A stretch of DNA of 64,000 nucleotides from Ardenticatenaceae bacterium (GCA_020634395.1 JACKBU010000013.1:46005-110004); one strand, 5' to 3'. Shown: positions 47,920 to 56,182, counted from the first letter of the stretch. Translations and numbers: made by a program. The notes: a model not told the origin generated them from the sequence alone.

Positions 47920-47948
47920 TTGCCCCGCGTACCGGCCTATCCTATAAT
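47920..47948 (+). promoter_or_regulatory. Promoter of tpiA
   Basis: TTGCCC (47920-47925), a 17-bp spacer and a perfect TATAAT (47943-47948) lie in the 363-bp gap between the ArsA gene and tpiA. The transcript would have a leader of about 160 nt. The leader contains no convincing gene; a 103-codon frame across it has no ribosome site. Confidence 0.55.
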
Positions 47949-48116
47949 TGCTCCGGCAAACTCCTTTACATTTACAAGTTTGCCAGACACGGAGCCTCTA
48001 GATATGGATCACGGCCAACAACTGCCTGTTGTGAGCCTGCTCAGTGTCCATTTTACTAACCAACAGCGGCTGCAGCCCCGCAAGGGTCTCGCCGCTGCAT
48101 CTCTAAGGAGGAAACA

Positions 48117-48869
48117 ATGCGTACCCCAATCATTGCCGGCAACTGGAAAATGAACAAGACGGCCGTGGAAGCGGCTGCCTTCATCTCCCAAATCCGCGAC
48201 GGCCTGAACGCTGTCAGCGGCGTCGACATCGCCGTCTGCCCGCCGGCCATCGCCATTCCGGCCGTCGCCGAGGCGGTGAAAGGCACCAAAATCGGCGTCG
48301 GCGCTCAAAATATGTACTTCGAGGAAAGCGGCGCCTTCACCGGCGAGTTGGCGCCGAACATGATCACCCCCTTCTGCCAATACGTCATTCTTGGTCACTC
48401 CGAACGCCGCGCCTACTTCGGTGAAACCGATGAAGGCGTGAACAAAAAGATCAAAGCCGCCCTGGCCCACGGCCTGACGCCGATGGTCTGCGTAGGCGAG
48501 AGCCTGGAGCAAAACGAAGCCGGCGAAACCCACAGCTTTGTCAGCGGTCAGGTCAAAGCCGCGTTTGCCGGCCTCACCGCCGATCAGGCTGCTGCCTGCG
48601 TCATCGCCTACGAACCAATCTGGGCCATCGGCACCGGCCGCACGGCCACGGTCGAGCAGGCCGGTTCGATCATCGGCGGCACGGTCCGCGCCACCATCGC
48701 CGAAATCCTGGGCGACGACGTGGCGCAACAAATTCGCATCCAGTACGGCGGCAGCGTCAACGAGAAAAACATCGCCGAACTGATGGCTCATCCCGACATC
48801 GACGGCGCGCTCGTTGGCGGCGCCAGCCTGAAACCCACCTTCGTCGATCTGGTAGCCAACGCCGCTTGA
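48117..48869 (+). CDS. tpiA: Triosephosphate isomerase
   Basis: Glycolytic enzyme interconverting dihydroxyacetone phosphate and glyceraldehyde-3-phosphate. The 250-aa protein has the substrate lysine in AGNWKMNK, the catalytic His in VILGHSERR, the catalytic Glu in AYEPIWAIGTG, loop 6 of the barrel, and the phosphate-binding GGSV and GGASL motifs. A strong TAAGGAGG sits five bases before the ATG. It stands alone between its own promoter and a long perfect palindrome. Confidence 0.98.
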   Translation: MRTPIIAGNWKMNKTAVEAAAFISQIRDGLNAVSGVDIAVCPPAIAIPAVAEAVKGTKIGVGAQNMYFEESGAFTGELAPNMITPFCQYVILGHSERRAYFGETDEGVNKKIKAALAHGLTPMVCVGESLEQNEAGETHSFVSGQVKAAFAGLTADQAAACVIAYEPIWAIGTGRTATVEQAGSIIGGTVRATIAEILGDDVAQQIRIQYGGSVNEKNIAELMAHPDIDGALVGGASLKPTFVDLVANAA

Positions 48870-48873
48870 ATAA

Positions 48874-48919
48874 AACGATGAACGGGGAACGCTGAATTCA
48901 GCGTTCCCCGTTCATCGTT
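48874..48919. terminator. Perfect 46-bp palindrome after tpiA
   Basis: The two 23-bp arms are exact complements meeting at GAATTC, with no separate loop. It begins five bases after the tpiA stop and ends 14 bases before the next gene. It could act as a terminator in either direction, although only short T-rich sequence follows. Confidence 0.75.
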
Positions 48920-48933
48920 CATCGTTCTCCAAT

Positions 48934-49731
48934 ATGTCTTTTGAACTTATGCCCTTCGTGTGGGTCGCGCTGGCCTTTATGATCCTGCTCTTTTTGCAGC
49001 GCTGGATTCATACGCACCTGCACGGCCTTTCCCTGCTGATCAGTGGCAAGCCGCAATACGCCGTCATCTTGTATGCCATCATTTTGCTGCCGGGCGTGGT
49101 GCTGCACGAAGTGAGCCACTGGCTGGCGGCCTCATTGCTGGGCGTGCGCACGGGTAAGCTTTCCATCATTCCACGAGTGCAGACGGACGGCTCCATTCAA
49201 CTGGGCTATGTCGAATATTATAAAGGGCGCACCTTGGGACCGATTCGGGAAAGCATTATCGGCGGCGCGCCGCTCATCAGCGGCACGCTGGTCATTTTGC
49301 TGATTGGCTTTCGGGTGTTTAATGTGGAAGGTTTAACGGCCGCTTTGCAAACCGGCGATGTGGACCGCCTGACACTGGCCCTGAGCCATCTTTTCCAGAC
49401 CAACGACTTTTTTGTCTGGCTTTACCTGTTGTTTGCCATCTGCAACGCCATGATGCCCAGCGCCTCCGACCGGCGCGCCTGGCCTGCCTTCTTGCTCACG
49501 ATGCTGGTGGTGGCCGTCATTGCCTATCTGCTGGGCCTGGCGGACGTGGTCATTGCCAATCTGGCCGGGCCGGTGGTGACGATTTTCGGCTATTTGGGCG
49601 TGGCGCTGTCTATGGCCATCGCCGTGGACCTGGTGTTTATTGTTCTGATCGCTGTTTTGGAAGGCATTATCAGTCGTGTAAAAGGCGTCAGTGTGCGCTA
49701 CCGCAGTGACACAGGCGTTACTGATGCCTGA
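48934..49731 (+). CDS. Polytopic membrane protein with HExxH motif (M50-like)
   Basis: A 265-aa protein with about six membrane segments. The third segment contains LLPGVVLHEVSHWLAASLLG, a zinc-type HExxH inside a hydrophobic helix, as in site-2 proteases and their relatives. A later NAMMPSASD is placed like the N-x-x-P-x-x-x-x-D motif that supplies the third zinc ligand in M50 enzymes, but it lacks the following Gly. It is therefore either a divergent intramembrane metalloprotease or a non-proteolytic relative. It begins 14 bases after the palindrome and has no good ribosome site. Confidence 0.7.
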   Translation: MSFELMPFVWVALAFMILLFLQRWIHTHLHGLSLLISGKPQYAVILYAIILLPGVVLHEVSHWLAASLLGVRTGKLSIIPRVQTDGSIQLGYVEYYKGRTLGPIRESIIGGAPLISGTLVILLIGFRVFNVEGLTAALQTGDVDRLTLALSHLFQTNDFFVWLYLLFAICNAMMPSASDRRAWPAFLLTMLVVAVIAYLLGLADVVIANLAGPVVTIFGYLGVALSMAIAVDLVFIVLIAVLEGIISRVKGVSVRYRSDTGVTDA

Positions 49732-49778
49732 CTTTTTGGCGATCAGAGAGTGATGAATCAAAAATCTCCCCCTGGACT

Positions 49779-50660
49779 ATGGTATCCATCCTCATCACGG
49801 CCTTTAAGGAAGCTGCTACCATTGGTCAAGCCATCGAGGCGTTTTTGTCCCAGATGCCCGCTGGTTCTGAGCTTCTTGTAGTCTGCCCGGATGAGGAGAC
49901 TACGGCCGTTACCCTCTCGTACGCCGCCGCCCATCCCCAAATCCGCCATATCCGCGACCCGCAGCAGGGCAAACCGGCCGCTCTCAACGTGGGGCTGGCC
50001 GCCGCCAGCGGCGACATCGTGGTCTTTAGCGATGGCGACGTGTGGGTGGCCCCGGATGCCCTGGCTCCGCTGCTGGCCCCGTTTGTTGAGGATGGGGTGG
50101 GCGCGGTGACGGGACGGCCGTGCAGCGCCAGCCCACGCGCTACCCAACTCGGCTACTGGTCCCACCTGCTCACGGACGGGGCGCATCAGGAACGCCTGCG
50201 GCGCGACGCTGCCGGTGACTTCTTGCTTTGCTCAGGCTACCTGTTTGCTGCCCGCCGGGCACTGCTGCCGCCCATCCCGGAAGACGCTCTGGCTGAAGAC
50301 GCGGTGATTTCGCAGATGATTGCCGCGCAGGGCCGGCGCATTCGTTATGCGCCGGAGGCGCGGGTTTACGTGAAATACCCCACTACTTACGCCGACTGGC
50401 TGCGGCAGAAGGTGCGCTCGGCGGGGGGCTATGCCCAGGAGATGGTGCGGCAGTCGCCCTATCAGATGCGTTCGGCGCGGCTGGAGGCGCTGCATGGCAC
50501 GCGGCTGGCGCTGCGCTACCCGCAATCGCTGCGCGAGTTTGGCTGGACGCTGGCGCTGTTTGCGGCCCGGCTGCATTTGTGGGGGCTGGTGTTCTGGCAG
50601 GTGCGGGTGCGGCAACGGCCGTTGGCCCAGCTCTGGCAGCGGGTGGAGACGACGAAGTAG
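49779..50660 (+). CDS. Family 2 glycosyltransferase
   Basis: A 293-aa GT-A fold enzyme that transfers a sugar from a nucleotide donor. It starts with VSILITAFKEAATIGQAIEAFLSQ, has GKPAALNVGLAAASGDIVVFSDGDV (metal and donor binding) and EDAVISQMIAAQGRRIRYAPEARVYVKYP, the acceptor-side ED motif with the usual following strand. The C-terminal 50 residues include a hydrophobic stretch (FGWTLALFAARLHLWGLVFWQV) that may touch the membrane. Donor and acceptor are unknown. No other glycan genes adjoin it, although the WecA-like gene is 8 kb away. Confidence 0.88.
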   Translation: MVSILITAFKEAATIGQAIEAFLSQMPAGSELLVVCPDEETTAVTLSYAAAHPQIRHIRDPQQGKPAALNVGLAAASGDIVVFSDGDVWVAPDALAPLLAPFVEDGVGAVTGRPCSASPRATQLGYWSHLLTDGAHQERLRRDAAGDFLLCSGYLFAARRALLPPIPEDALAEDAVISQMIAAQGRRIRYAPEARVYVKYPTTYADWLRQKVRSAGGYAQEMVRQSPYQMRSARLEALHGTRLALRYPQSLREFGWTLALFAARLHLWGLVFWQVRVRQRPLAQLWQRVETTK

Positions 50661-50685
50661 GAACGGCCGTATCCCTCTGGCGGGG

Positions 50686-50922
50686 TCACGTTGCGGAGTG
50701 ATGCAGCGCGTACTCATCCAATAAACGGCGAATCATTTTCTGATAGGATGTGTGGTGTTTATCGGCCTCGTGCTTGAAGAATTCGACGCTGGCCTTGCTC
50801 AAAGCAATGGTAACTTTGACGGTTTCCACACGAAAAGCCAGCTCTTCCGGCGGCGGCAAAAAATCGGCTACCACTTTTACTTCGTCTATTGGCCCTGCCT
50901 CATAAGTGATTTTCTTGCTCAT
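50686..50922 (-). CDS. brnA: BrnA-type antitoxin
   Basis: A 78-aa protein from ATG 50922, with AGGAAAG upstream. The C-terminal half, VKVTIALSKASVEFFKHEADKHHTSYQKMIRRLLDEYA, is a ribbon-helix-helix DNA-binding antitoxin of the BrnA class. It follows a BrnT-like reading frame and overlaps its end by 23 bases, the standard toxin-first order of brnTA modules. It should neutralise BrnT and repress the operon. Confidence 0.8.
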   Translation of the reverse strand: MSKKITYEAGPIDEVKVVADFLPPPEELAFRVETVKVTIALSKASVEFFKHEADKHHTSYQKMIRRLLDEYALHHSAT

Positions 50923-51196
50923 ATATCTGCTTTCCTTTGCGCCAGTAACCGGCGCCAAAGATGCGTATGCGGTCTGCGCGATAGGTAAATCTGACTGTCA
51001 GGATGCCTTCACCAATTTTACCGACACAGAAGTACCGTTTTTCTTTATCTGTGCTGTGGGTGATATCTTGCAAAATGATACGGTTGGGATCAGCGAAGGC
51101 GTATTGCGCTAAACTAAAAGGGACGCCATGTTTCTGGCGATTCAGTTTATCTTTTTCTTCATCCCACTCAAACGATGTGAGGGCGCTGTGTTCATA
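50900..51196 (-). CDS. brnT: BrnT-type toxin (start codon missing or unclear)
   Basis: Reads YEHSALTSFEWDEEKDKLNR, then KHGVPFSLAQYAFADP, DITHSTDKEKRYFCVG and VRFTYRADRIRIFGAGYWRKG: a clear BrnT (DUF497) ribonuclease toxin of RelE fold. It is not evident as a normal gene because its frame has no ATG, GTG or TTG before the conserved FEWD block. An ATG eight codons upstream (near 51195) is in the neighbouring frame. Either one base is wrong or the toxin start has been lost. The boundary given here is the point where the coding match begins. Confidence 0.72.
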   Translation of the reverse strand, partial: YEHSALTSFEWDEEKDKLNRQKHGVPFSLAQYAFADPNRIILQDITHSTDKEKRYFCVGKIGEGILTVRFTYRADRIRIFGAGYWRKGKQIYEQENHL

Positions 51197-51295
51197 GGAT
51201 AATTTTATAGATGATATGGCTAAATAGCAATACTGTTATGTGGGTATGAATAGGAGATGAAGGAAACGGCCGTGTTCTGCCAGGGAACTTCAACT

Positions 51296-51463
51296 GTGGA
51301 GCGTGGAAACTTCGTTGTGGAGCGCGGAAACTTGGTTGTGGAGTGTGGAAACTTGGTTGTGGAGTGTGGAAACTCGGTTGTGGAGCGTGGAAACTTGACT
51401 GTGGAGGGTGGAAACTCGGTTGTGGAGCGTGGAAACTTGGTTGTGGAGGGTGGAAACTTGGTT
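51296..51463. repeat. 21-bp tandem repeat, eight units
   Basis: Eight direct repeats of 21 bp begin at 51296, 51317, 51338, 51359, 51380, 51401, 51422 and 51443. Each starts GTGGAGYGTGGAAACTTGG, with one to three changes. A degenerate unit precedes them. Because 21 is a multiple of three, both strands stay open and read as heptads (VVERGNL on plus, QVSTLHN on minus). Neither has a convincing gene context. The remaining DNA from 51464 to 51650 shows nothing else. Confidence 0.95.
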
Positions 51464-51650
51464 GAGGTGTGGCGCGGCAGGAGCCGGCCGGCGAAGCAGA
51501 GCGGGGATCATGCCGTCATTGCCGAAGACGGCCGTTACATGATATTCTTTCCGAGGCAGGGGGAACGCCGGGGCAGCAGCCAGAACCAGTGTGGAGTGTT
51601 ACCAGCAAAGAATCATGTGTCCAGAACTGCCGGATACAAGGAGATCCATC

Positions 51651-52346
51651 ATGAGCAATAAAGATCAACCAGCAGTTTTCAGTTTCCTGGCTTCCACTTC
51701 TCAACGTGAAATTTCTCTTACAAGGGGGACCCTGGGCCTGAAAAATTCGGTTGGTCAAGCATCTCAAGCAGTGGGGAAGGCGAGTGTTATCGTTTCGCTG
51801 CTGCTTCTGGCATTTTTGCTGCTCACCGGCTGCAGCGCAGGCACGGGTGGGCAAGTGGGGCTGCCCGCCAATGCGTCTAATTCCGCTGCCGCCGACTATT
51901 GCACCGAGAACGGCGGGGTGGTGGAAACGCGCTATCCTTTCTATGGCACGAACAACAGTAACCCGCTGCAGTTATCTGGCTCCCTTGACACATGTGTGTT
52001 TACGGCCGACGATGGCTCTCACATTCTCGTTAGCCTGGATACGCTTTACACCGATCAGCCGACGCTGGCGGCCCTTGCTTATCGTGCCAAGACCCCACTT
52101 GATACCGGCGATGCACCCGCATCCGCTAACCCATCCAGCCTTTACTGTACACAGGTGGGCGGCACAGATAGCTTCGGGGGTGTTAACAGTGATGGGGGCG
52201 GCTGGGCGCTGGAAGGTGGGGCCGACGTTATCTCGCTGTGTGTCTTTCCCGATCTCTCCGTGATTGACTCGTGGGGCATTACCTACTATTCCAATGGTAT
52301 CATTCGTGGGGCAGACCTGAATGATATACTACGTTATTCAGAGTAG
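51651..52346 (+). CDS. Lipoprotein with DUF333-like domains
   Basis: A 231-aa protein from ATG 51651, with AAGGAG seven bases upstream. A hydrophobic stretch (VIVSLLLLAFLLLTGCSAG) with a lipobox Cys near residue 60 indicates a lipid-anchored exported protein. The 40-residue extension before it is unusual and may be non-native. The mature part has two related halves, ANASNSAAADYCTENGGVVE and SANPSSLYCTQVGGTD, each followed by a CVF strand. This is the DUF333 (putative hemolysin) pattern. Function unknown. Confidence 0.75.
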   Translation: MSNKDQPAVFSFLASTSQREISLTRGTLGLKNSVGQASQAVGKASVIVSLLLLAFLLLTGCSAGTGGQVGLPANASNSAAADYCTENGGVVETRYPFYGTNNSNPLQLSGSLDTCVFTADDGSHILVSLDTLYTDQPTLAALAYRAKTPLDTGDAPASANPSSLYCTQVGGTDSFGGVNSDGGGWALEGGADVISLCVFPDLSVIDSWGITYYSNGIIRGADLNDILRYSE

Positions 52347-52477
52347 GCATCAAGTTTGGGCTTTCGTATGTCTGCGGCGACTCGACCGCTGTTCGACAGA
52401 ATCTGGCCGCGGCCAGATTTAGAATTATTGAGTGAGGATGTTTTGTAACAGTTTACTGATCTCGTGGAGGGACAATC

Positions 52478-53353
52478 ATGCTTAACGAAGTTTTGACAAC
52501 GATTGCCAGTCTGGCGCTGAACTTGTTTGTGATTACCAGTATGCTGGCCATGGGGATGAATTTGACGGTGAAACAGATTCTGGACCCGCTCCGTAATGTG
52601 CGGCTGGTGGTGTTGGCATTGGTGGGCAACTTTATTTTGGTGCCGGCGCTGGCCTGGGGGTTAACGGCCGTTCTCCCGATGGGCCAGCCGCAAGCCACCG
52701 CGCTCATCCTGCTGGGAACCTGCGCCGGTGCACCTTTCCTGCCTAAACTGGCCCAAATGTCGAAAGGGAACCTGGCGCTATCCGTCGGATTGATGGTGAT
52801 GCTGATGGTCGTGACAATTTTCTACGCCCCGCTGGTTCTCCCGGTGATCCTGCCAGGCGCACAGGTAGATGTCGCCGCCATTGCTCAGTCGCTTATTCTA
52901 TTGATGCTGCTGCCGCTGGCGATCGGTTTGCTGGTGAAGTGGCGGTATGCGGAGACGGCCGTTTCCTGGCAGCCCCATATGTCGCAAGCCTCTACCTACA
53001 GCCTGCTGCTGCTGATCGCGGCCAGTCTGCTGCTGCAGTTTCGCAACATCCTCGGGGCGATTGGGAGTTGGCTGATTTTGGGGACACTGATTTTGACCGT
53101 AGGCGCGCTGGTTATCGGTTACTTTTTGAGTGCCGGCAGCGAGGCCGCCGACCGCAAAGTTGCCGCTTTAGGCACGGGCCAGCGCAACCTGTCGGCGGCG
53201 CTGGTGGTCGGGGCCAGCTTTGGGGACTCCGAAACGCTGGTTATGACGTTGGTGGCTTCTCTGATTTTGGCGGTGATCCTCATTGTCATGGGCGGCGAAA
53301 TCGGCAAGCGGGAAGCGGTTAGAAGCAGCAGCGTCCCCGGAATTCCCCAATAA
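52478..53353 (+). CDS. Bile acid:sodium symporter (BASS) family transporter
   Basis: A 291-aa protein with eight to nine membrane segments and a GGAGGG ribosome site. The segments VLALVGNFILVPALAWGL, ALILLGTCAGAPFLPKLAQ and GTGQRNLSAALVVGASFGD match the crossover and sodium-binding regions of BASS transporters. The substrate is probably an organic anion imported with sodium; a specific one cannot be read. It stands alone. Confidence 0.85.
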   Translation: MLNEVLTTIASLALNLFVITSMLAMGMNLTVKQILDPLRNVRLVVLALVGNFILVPALAWGLTAVLPMGQPQATALILLGTCAGAPFLPKLAQMSKGNLALSVGLMVMLMVVTIFYAPLVLPVILPGAQVDVAAIAQSLILLMLLPLAIGLLVKWRYAETAVSWQPHMSQASTYSLLLLIAASLLLQFRNILGAIGSWLILGTLILTVGALVIGYFLSAGSEAADRKVAALGTGQRNLSAALVVGASFGDSETLVMTLVASLILAVILIVMGGEIGKREAVRSSSVPGIPQ

Positions 53354-53409
53354 TAAGGGCGTTTTCAGGGCGATTTTCTCCGTCCGTTTCGGCTTAAAGA
53401 TGCAAAGCC

Positions 53410-53460
53410 GGTTACTTTGATGCGCGTGGAAAAGGGATTATAATCAATCTCAAAGTAGCC
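53410..53460 (+). promoter_or_regulatory. Promoter within an inverted repeat, upstream of the META lipoprotein
   Basis: TTGATG (53417-53422), a 16-bp spacer and a perfect TATAAT (53439-53444). GGTTACTTTGA (53410-53420) and TCAAAGTAGCC (53450-53460) form an 11-bp inverted repeat with one mismatch bracketing the promoter, as an operator or leader hairpin would. A 10-codon frame at 53501-53533 lies in the leader, but I do not treat it as a gene. Confidence 0.45.
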
Positions 53461-53631
53461 AATTGTGTCAGGTGCTACGTTGCAAAAAGGAAGCCGTCAC
53501 ATGCTAGAAAAGCTCTTTGAAGGTTCTGGTTAGGAGTAGAGCAATCGGTTCGGGCTTTCTTCATTGACAACAAATCTCGACGGGGACGCCCCAGGTTTGT
53601 TACATTACAATCAGGCGAATGGAGGGAAAGT

Positions 53632-54594
53632 ATGGATAGGATTATTCATCTCAGGAGGTTGGCTGCTTCGTTAGCTATCCTGGCCGCACTGTTGTTGGTG
53701 TCAGCTTGCAGCGCGCCGGAAACGGCCGTTGATCAAGCCGGCGCGCTTACGGAAGTGTATCTCAATCCCTATAGGAACGAATGTACAGTCAATGGTGATC
53801 TGCGCCTCTGCTACGTAGCCAACGTCAGCGGCACGGACAACTTTTCCACATACGCAGGCGAAATCGAAAACTTTGCCTATGAATGGGGCTACAGCTATGG
53901 GCTCAAAGGTAACGGCGATGAAAACAGTTTCCGCGTTGAGGAAGTCGTGACCAAAGCCGCCGAGCCAGGTGGCGTGCATTTCCCGCTAACTCTCACCGGT
54001 GGCGCAGAACGCATCGTCAAGGTGGCAGAAGGCCTGTATGAGTTCTATGGGGAGAAAAGATTTACCTGCGGCACGGTTGACAGCTGCAGCACATTGGATC
54101 GGGTGCTCACGCGCGAAGAACCCATTGCGTTCCAGTTCCAAACGCCAGACAACCCCGCCGATCCGCTCATCCTGCTCGATTGGACCTCCAGCGCCGTGGC
54201 CGCTCAGGTGGGGGAACAGCCGGGACTGATGCGCAATCAGTGGGTCCTGCAATCCTTTACCGTGGACAAAAATGTACAAGAACTGGCCCTGGCCGGCAGC
54301 CGCGTGACCGCCAATTTTGCCCTGGATGAAAGCTTATCTACGGGCACAGTCAGCGGTAATGGCGGCTGCAACAACTACACGGCAAACATCACCATTTCCG
54401 GCAACGCCATGACCATCAAAGATCTTGCACGAGGCGAAGTCCAATGCTCCGATCCCCCTGGCGTGATGGATCAGGAACAGCGTTTTCTGTCAGCGTTGAC
54501 TGTGGCTGAAAGCTACAGTGTTGATAGCGGTAGACTGGAGATCCTCTATAACTCTGGCAACAGCATACTGCATTTTATAAGCGACGGAGAATAG
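53632..54594 (+). CDS. Lipoprotein with DUF4377 and META (HslJ-like) domains
   Basis: A 320-aa exported protein with signal and lipobox LAALLLVSACSAP (Cys near 25). Residues 40-70 (VYLNPYRNECTVNGDLRLC) match the small DUF4377 domain. The C-terminal third (WVLQSFTVDK, VTANFALDESLSTGTVSGNGGCNNYTANITISGNAMTIKDLA, QEQRFLSALTVAESYSVDSGRLEILY) is a META/HslJ domain, a beta-rich fold linked to stress tolerance in other bacteria. The middle part is unassigned. It has GGAGGG at a suitable distance and a good upstream promoter. Confidence 0.85.
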   Translation: MDRIIHLRRLAASLAILAALLLVSACSAPETAVDQAGALTEVYLNPYRNECTVNGDLRLCYVANVSGTDNFSTYAGEIENFAYEWGYSYGLKGNGDENSFRVEEVVTKAAEPGGVHFPLTLTGGAERIVKVAEGLYEFYGEKRFTCGTVDSCSTLDRVLTREEPIAFQFQTPDNPADPLILLDWTSSAVAAQVGEQPGLMRNQWVLQSFTVDKNVQELALAGSRVTANFALDESLSTGTVSGNGGCNNYTANITISGNAMTIKDLARGEVQCSDPPGVMDQEQRFLSALTVAESYSVDSGRLEILYNSGNSILHFISDGE

Positions 54595-54607
54595 GCAGCA
54601 GGGGACA

Positions 54608-54778
54608 ACAAGCGGACCACCCGATTCGGTCCTCTATAAATGTTTGTCCAAACAAAGTAAAGTCAGCCTGCAAGATTCCGCCTTCGAGAAAGAAATTGGG
54701 AAGGGCGAGGTACAGGTAGCGGGCAGTCTGGATAAAGTCCAAGAGCTAGTTTCACTGCTCGATTCGTTTGAATTCTAG
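54608..54778 (+). pseudogene. Remnant resembling an alkylsulfatase C-terminal (SCP2-like) domain
   Basis: An open stretch without a start reads VSLQDSAFEKEIGKGEVQVA, then GSLDKVQELVSLLDSFEF and a stop. This resembles the small lipid-binding domain that ends MBL-fold alkylsulfatases, but it stops before the family's final residues, and no catalytic domain precedes it. It fills most of the 323-bp gap between the META lipoprotein and the K+ channel. It may be a relic of a lost gene, or a short gene using TTG 54643. Confidence 0.4.
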
Positions 54779-54917
54779 TTTAACATCGTCATACCTTAGC
54801 ATCCCATCTGTACAAAGGCTGTCAGCTTCGGGCATTCTACGCCCAATGAAACTGGCGCGAACATGATAGCTGCTGTTACAGATAGCCTGTTCGGCGTGAC
54901 GGTTGGGTTACGTGCAC

Positions 54918-55301
54918 ATGGAACCAATAAAGAAAGCCGAAGTGGTCAGCAAAGACATCCGCACATTGCATCCAATACAGAGATTTCTGCTGCTGGATGT
55001 GCTACGAGACAAAGAGTCACGGTTGGTTTTCTATTGGGTAATTGTTGTCCTGCTGATAGGCACCATGGCCTATCATTGGCTTGAGGGATGGAGCTTTGTC
55101 GACTCCTTATACTTCTGTGTTATCAGTCTGGCGACCATTGGTTATGGCGATCTTACCCCGACGACGCCCGTGGCAAAAGTGTTTACTATCGTTTACGTCA
55201 TAAACGGTATTGCTATATTGCTGGCTCTGTTTGATCGGGTGCGCGTCGTTCGGCCCACTTTGTCGCAAGATGAGAATGTGGCTGAAAGAGATGAGCATTG
55301 A
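54918..55301 (+). CDS. Two-TM potassium channel (Ion_trans_2)
   Basis: A 127-aa protein with one pore domain: first helix VFYWVIVVLLIGTMAYHWL, pore helix SFVDSLYFCVISLATIGYGDLTP with the K+ selectivity filter TIGYGD, and second helix VFTIVYVINGIAILLALFD. There is no C-terminal RCK domain, so gating is unknown; four copies would make a channel. Start ATG 54918 (MEPIKKAEV); the frame opens at a TTG five codons earlier. It has no clear ribosome site. Confidence 0.9.
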   Translation: MEPIKKAEVVSKDIRTLHPIQRFLLLDVLRDKESRLVFYWVIVVLLIGTMAYHWLEGWSFVDSLYFCVISLATIGYGDLTPTTPVAKVFTIVYVINGIAILLALFDRVRVVRPTLSQDENVAERDEH

Positions 55302-55501
55302 TAAGGGAACGGCCGTTTCGCTTAACCGTAGCGTCCTCAGGCAATTTAGTGCAGCAAAATGCTAAATCCTGCTAACACCAGTGTCGGCCAACAAGATAGG
55401 AAGGAGCCTATGAACTTGTGAGTATGACAAAAATGATCACTGCATAACAAAAGAAGATCTTCAGAAATCAGGTGCTTAAAGAAAAAACAGGAGGAAAACA
55501 A

Positions 55502-56182
55502 ATGGATACAGCAACATTGTTATCGTTAATTGGCACCTCACTGGCGACATTCTTCGCCATGTGTAATCCCATCGCCAATACCCCCATCTTCATCGGTATG
55601 ACCACCGGCGACGACCCGGCAACTAAAAAGGCCGTCGCCCGCCGGGCTGTCATCGTCGCATTTGCTATTGCCGTGGTCATGGCCGCTTTCGGCAAAGTCA
55701 TTGGCGAGTTGTTTGGCATCGGGCTGCCTGCCTTTAAGATCGGGGCTGGTTACCTGGTGTTCTTCATCGGTTACCATATGGTCAGCGGCCAGGGACATGG
55801 AGCCCAAAAAGCCAGCGAAGGCGACATCAAAAACTCCTTGGAACAAGAGCTCAACAAAGCCGTCTCCCCTTTGGGCATACCGATTCTGGCCGGCGGTGGT
55901 GTCATCTCCTCGGCTATCGTTTTCTCGGCCACCGATGGCTTCGAAGGCTTAATCGCCGTGATTGTCGGCTTCGGGATTATCATGCTGGTCACGTACTACA
56001 TGTTTCTATCGGGCGACACGATTGAAAAGAAGCTGGGGCAGAGCGGCATCAATGCACTGACGCGCATCATGGGCCTAATTTTGCTGACGATTGGCGTACA
56101 GATATTCCTCGGTGGCCTGGATGGTGCTTTTAATGCCTACCTTCCCACGATTTCAGCAACCTTGAGCGGCTCCGGCAGTTGA
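55502..56182 (+). CDS. MarC family integral membrane protein
   Basis: A 226-aa protein with six membrane segments (SLIGTSLATFFAMCNPIANTPIFIGMT, AVIVAFAIAVVMAAFGKVIGELFGI, FKIGAGYLVFFIGYHMV, SPLGIPILAGGGVISSAIVF, a central GFGIIMLVTYYMF, and ALTRIMGLILLTIGVQIFLGGL). The NPIANTP motif and the second half repeat LGIPILAGGG are typical of MarC/UPF0056. Family function is unknown despite the old drug-resistance name. ATG 55502 follows AGGAGG; an earlier in-frame start lacks it. Confidence 0.9.
   Translation: MDTATLLSLIGTSLATFFAMCNPIANTPIFIGMTTGDDPATKKAVARRAVIVAFAIAVVMAAFGKVIGELFGIGLPAFKIGAGYLVFFIGYHMVSGQGHGAQKASEGDIKNSLEQELNKAVSPLGIPILAGGGVISSAIVFSATDGFEGLIAVIVGFGIIMLVTYYMFLSGDTIEKKLGQSGINALTRIMGLILLTIGVQIFLGGLDGAFNAYLPTISATLSGSGS

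Noticed and set aside
47842..48153. A 103-codon gene upstream of tpiA
   Set aside because: It overlaps the tpiA promoter, leader and start and has no ribosome site.
51296..51463. CRISPR array
   Set aside because: The units are contiguous 21-bp repeats without unique spacers and no cas gene is near.
51257..51661. Genes encoded by the 21-bp repeat on either strand
   Set aside because: Open frames follow automatically from a stop-free unit of 21 bases; the flanking residues are not protein-like.
53501..53533. 10-codon leader peptide gene
   Set aside because: Too short to judge, with no attenuator-type codon run.
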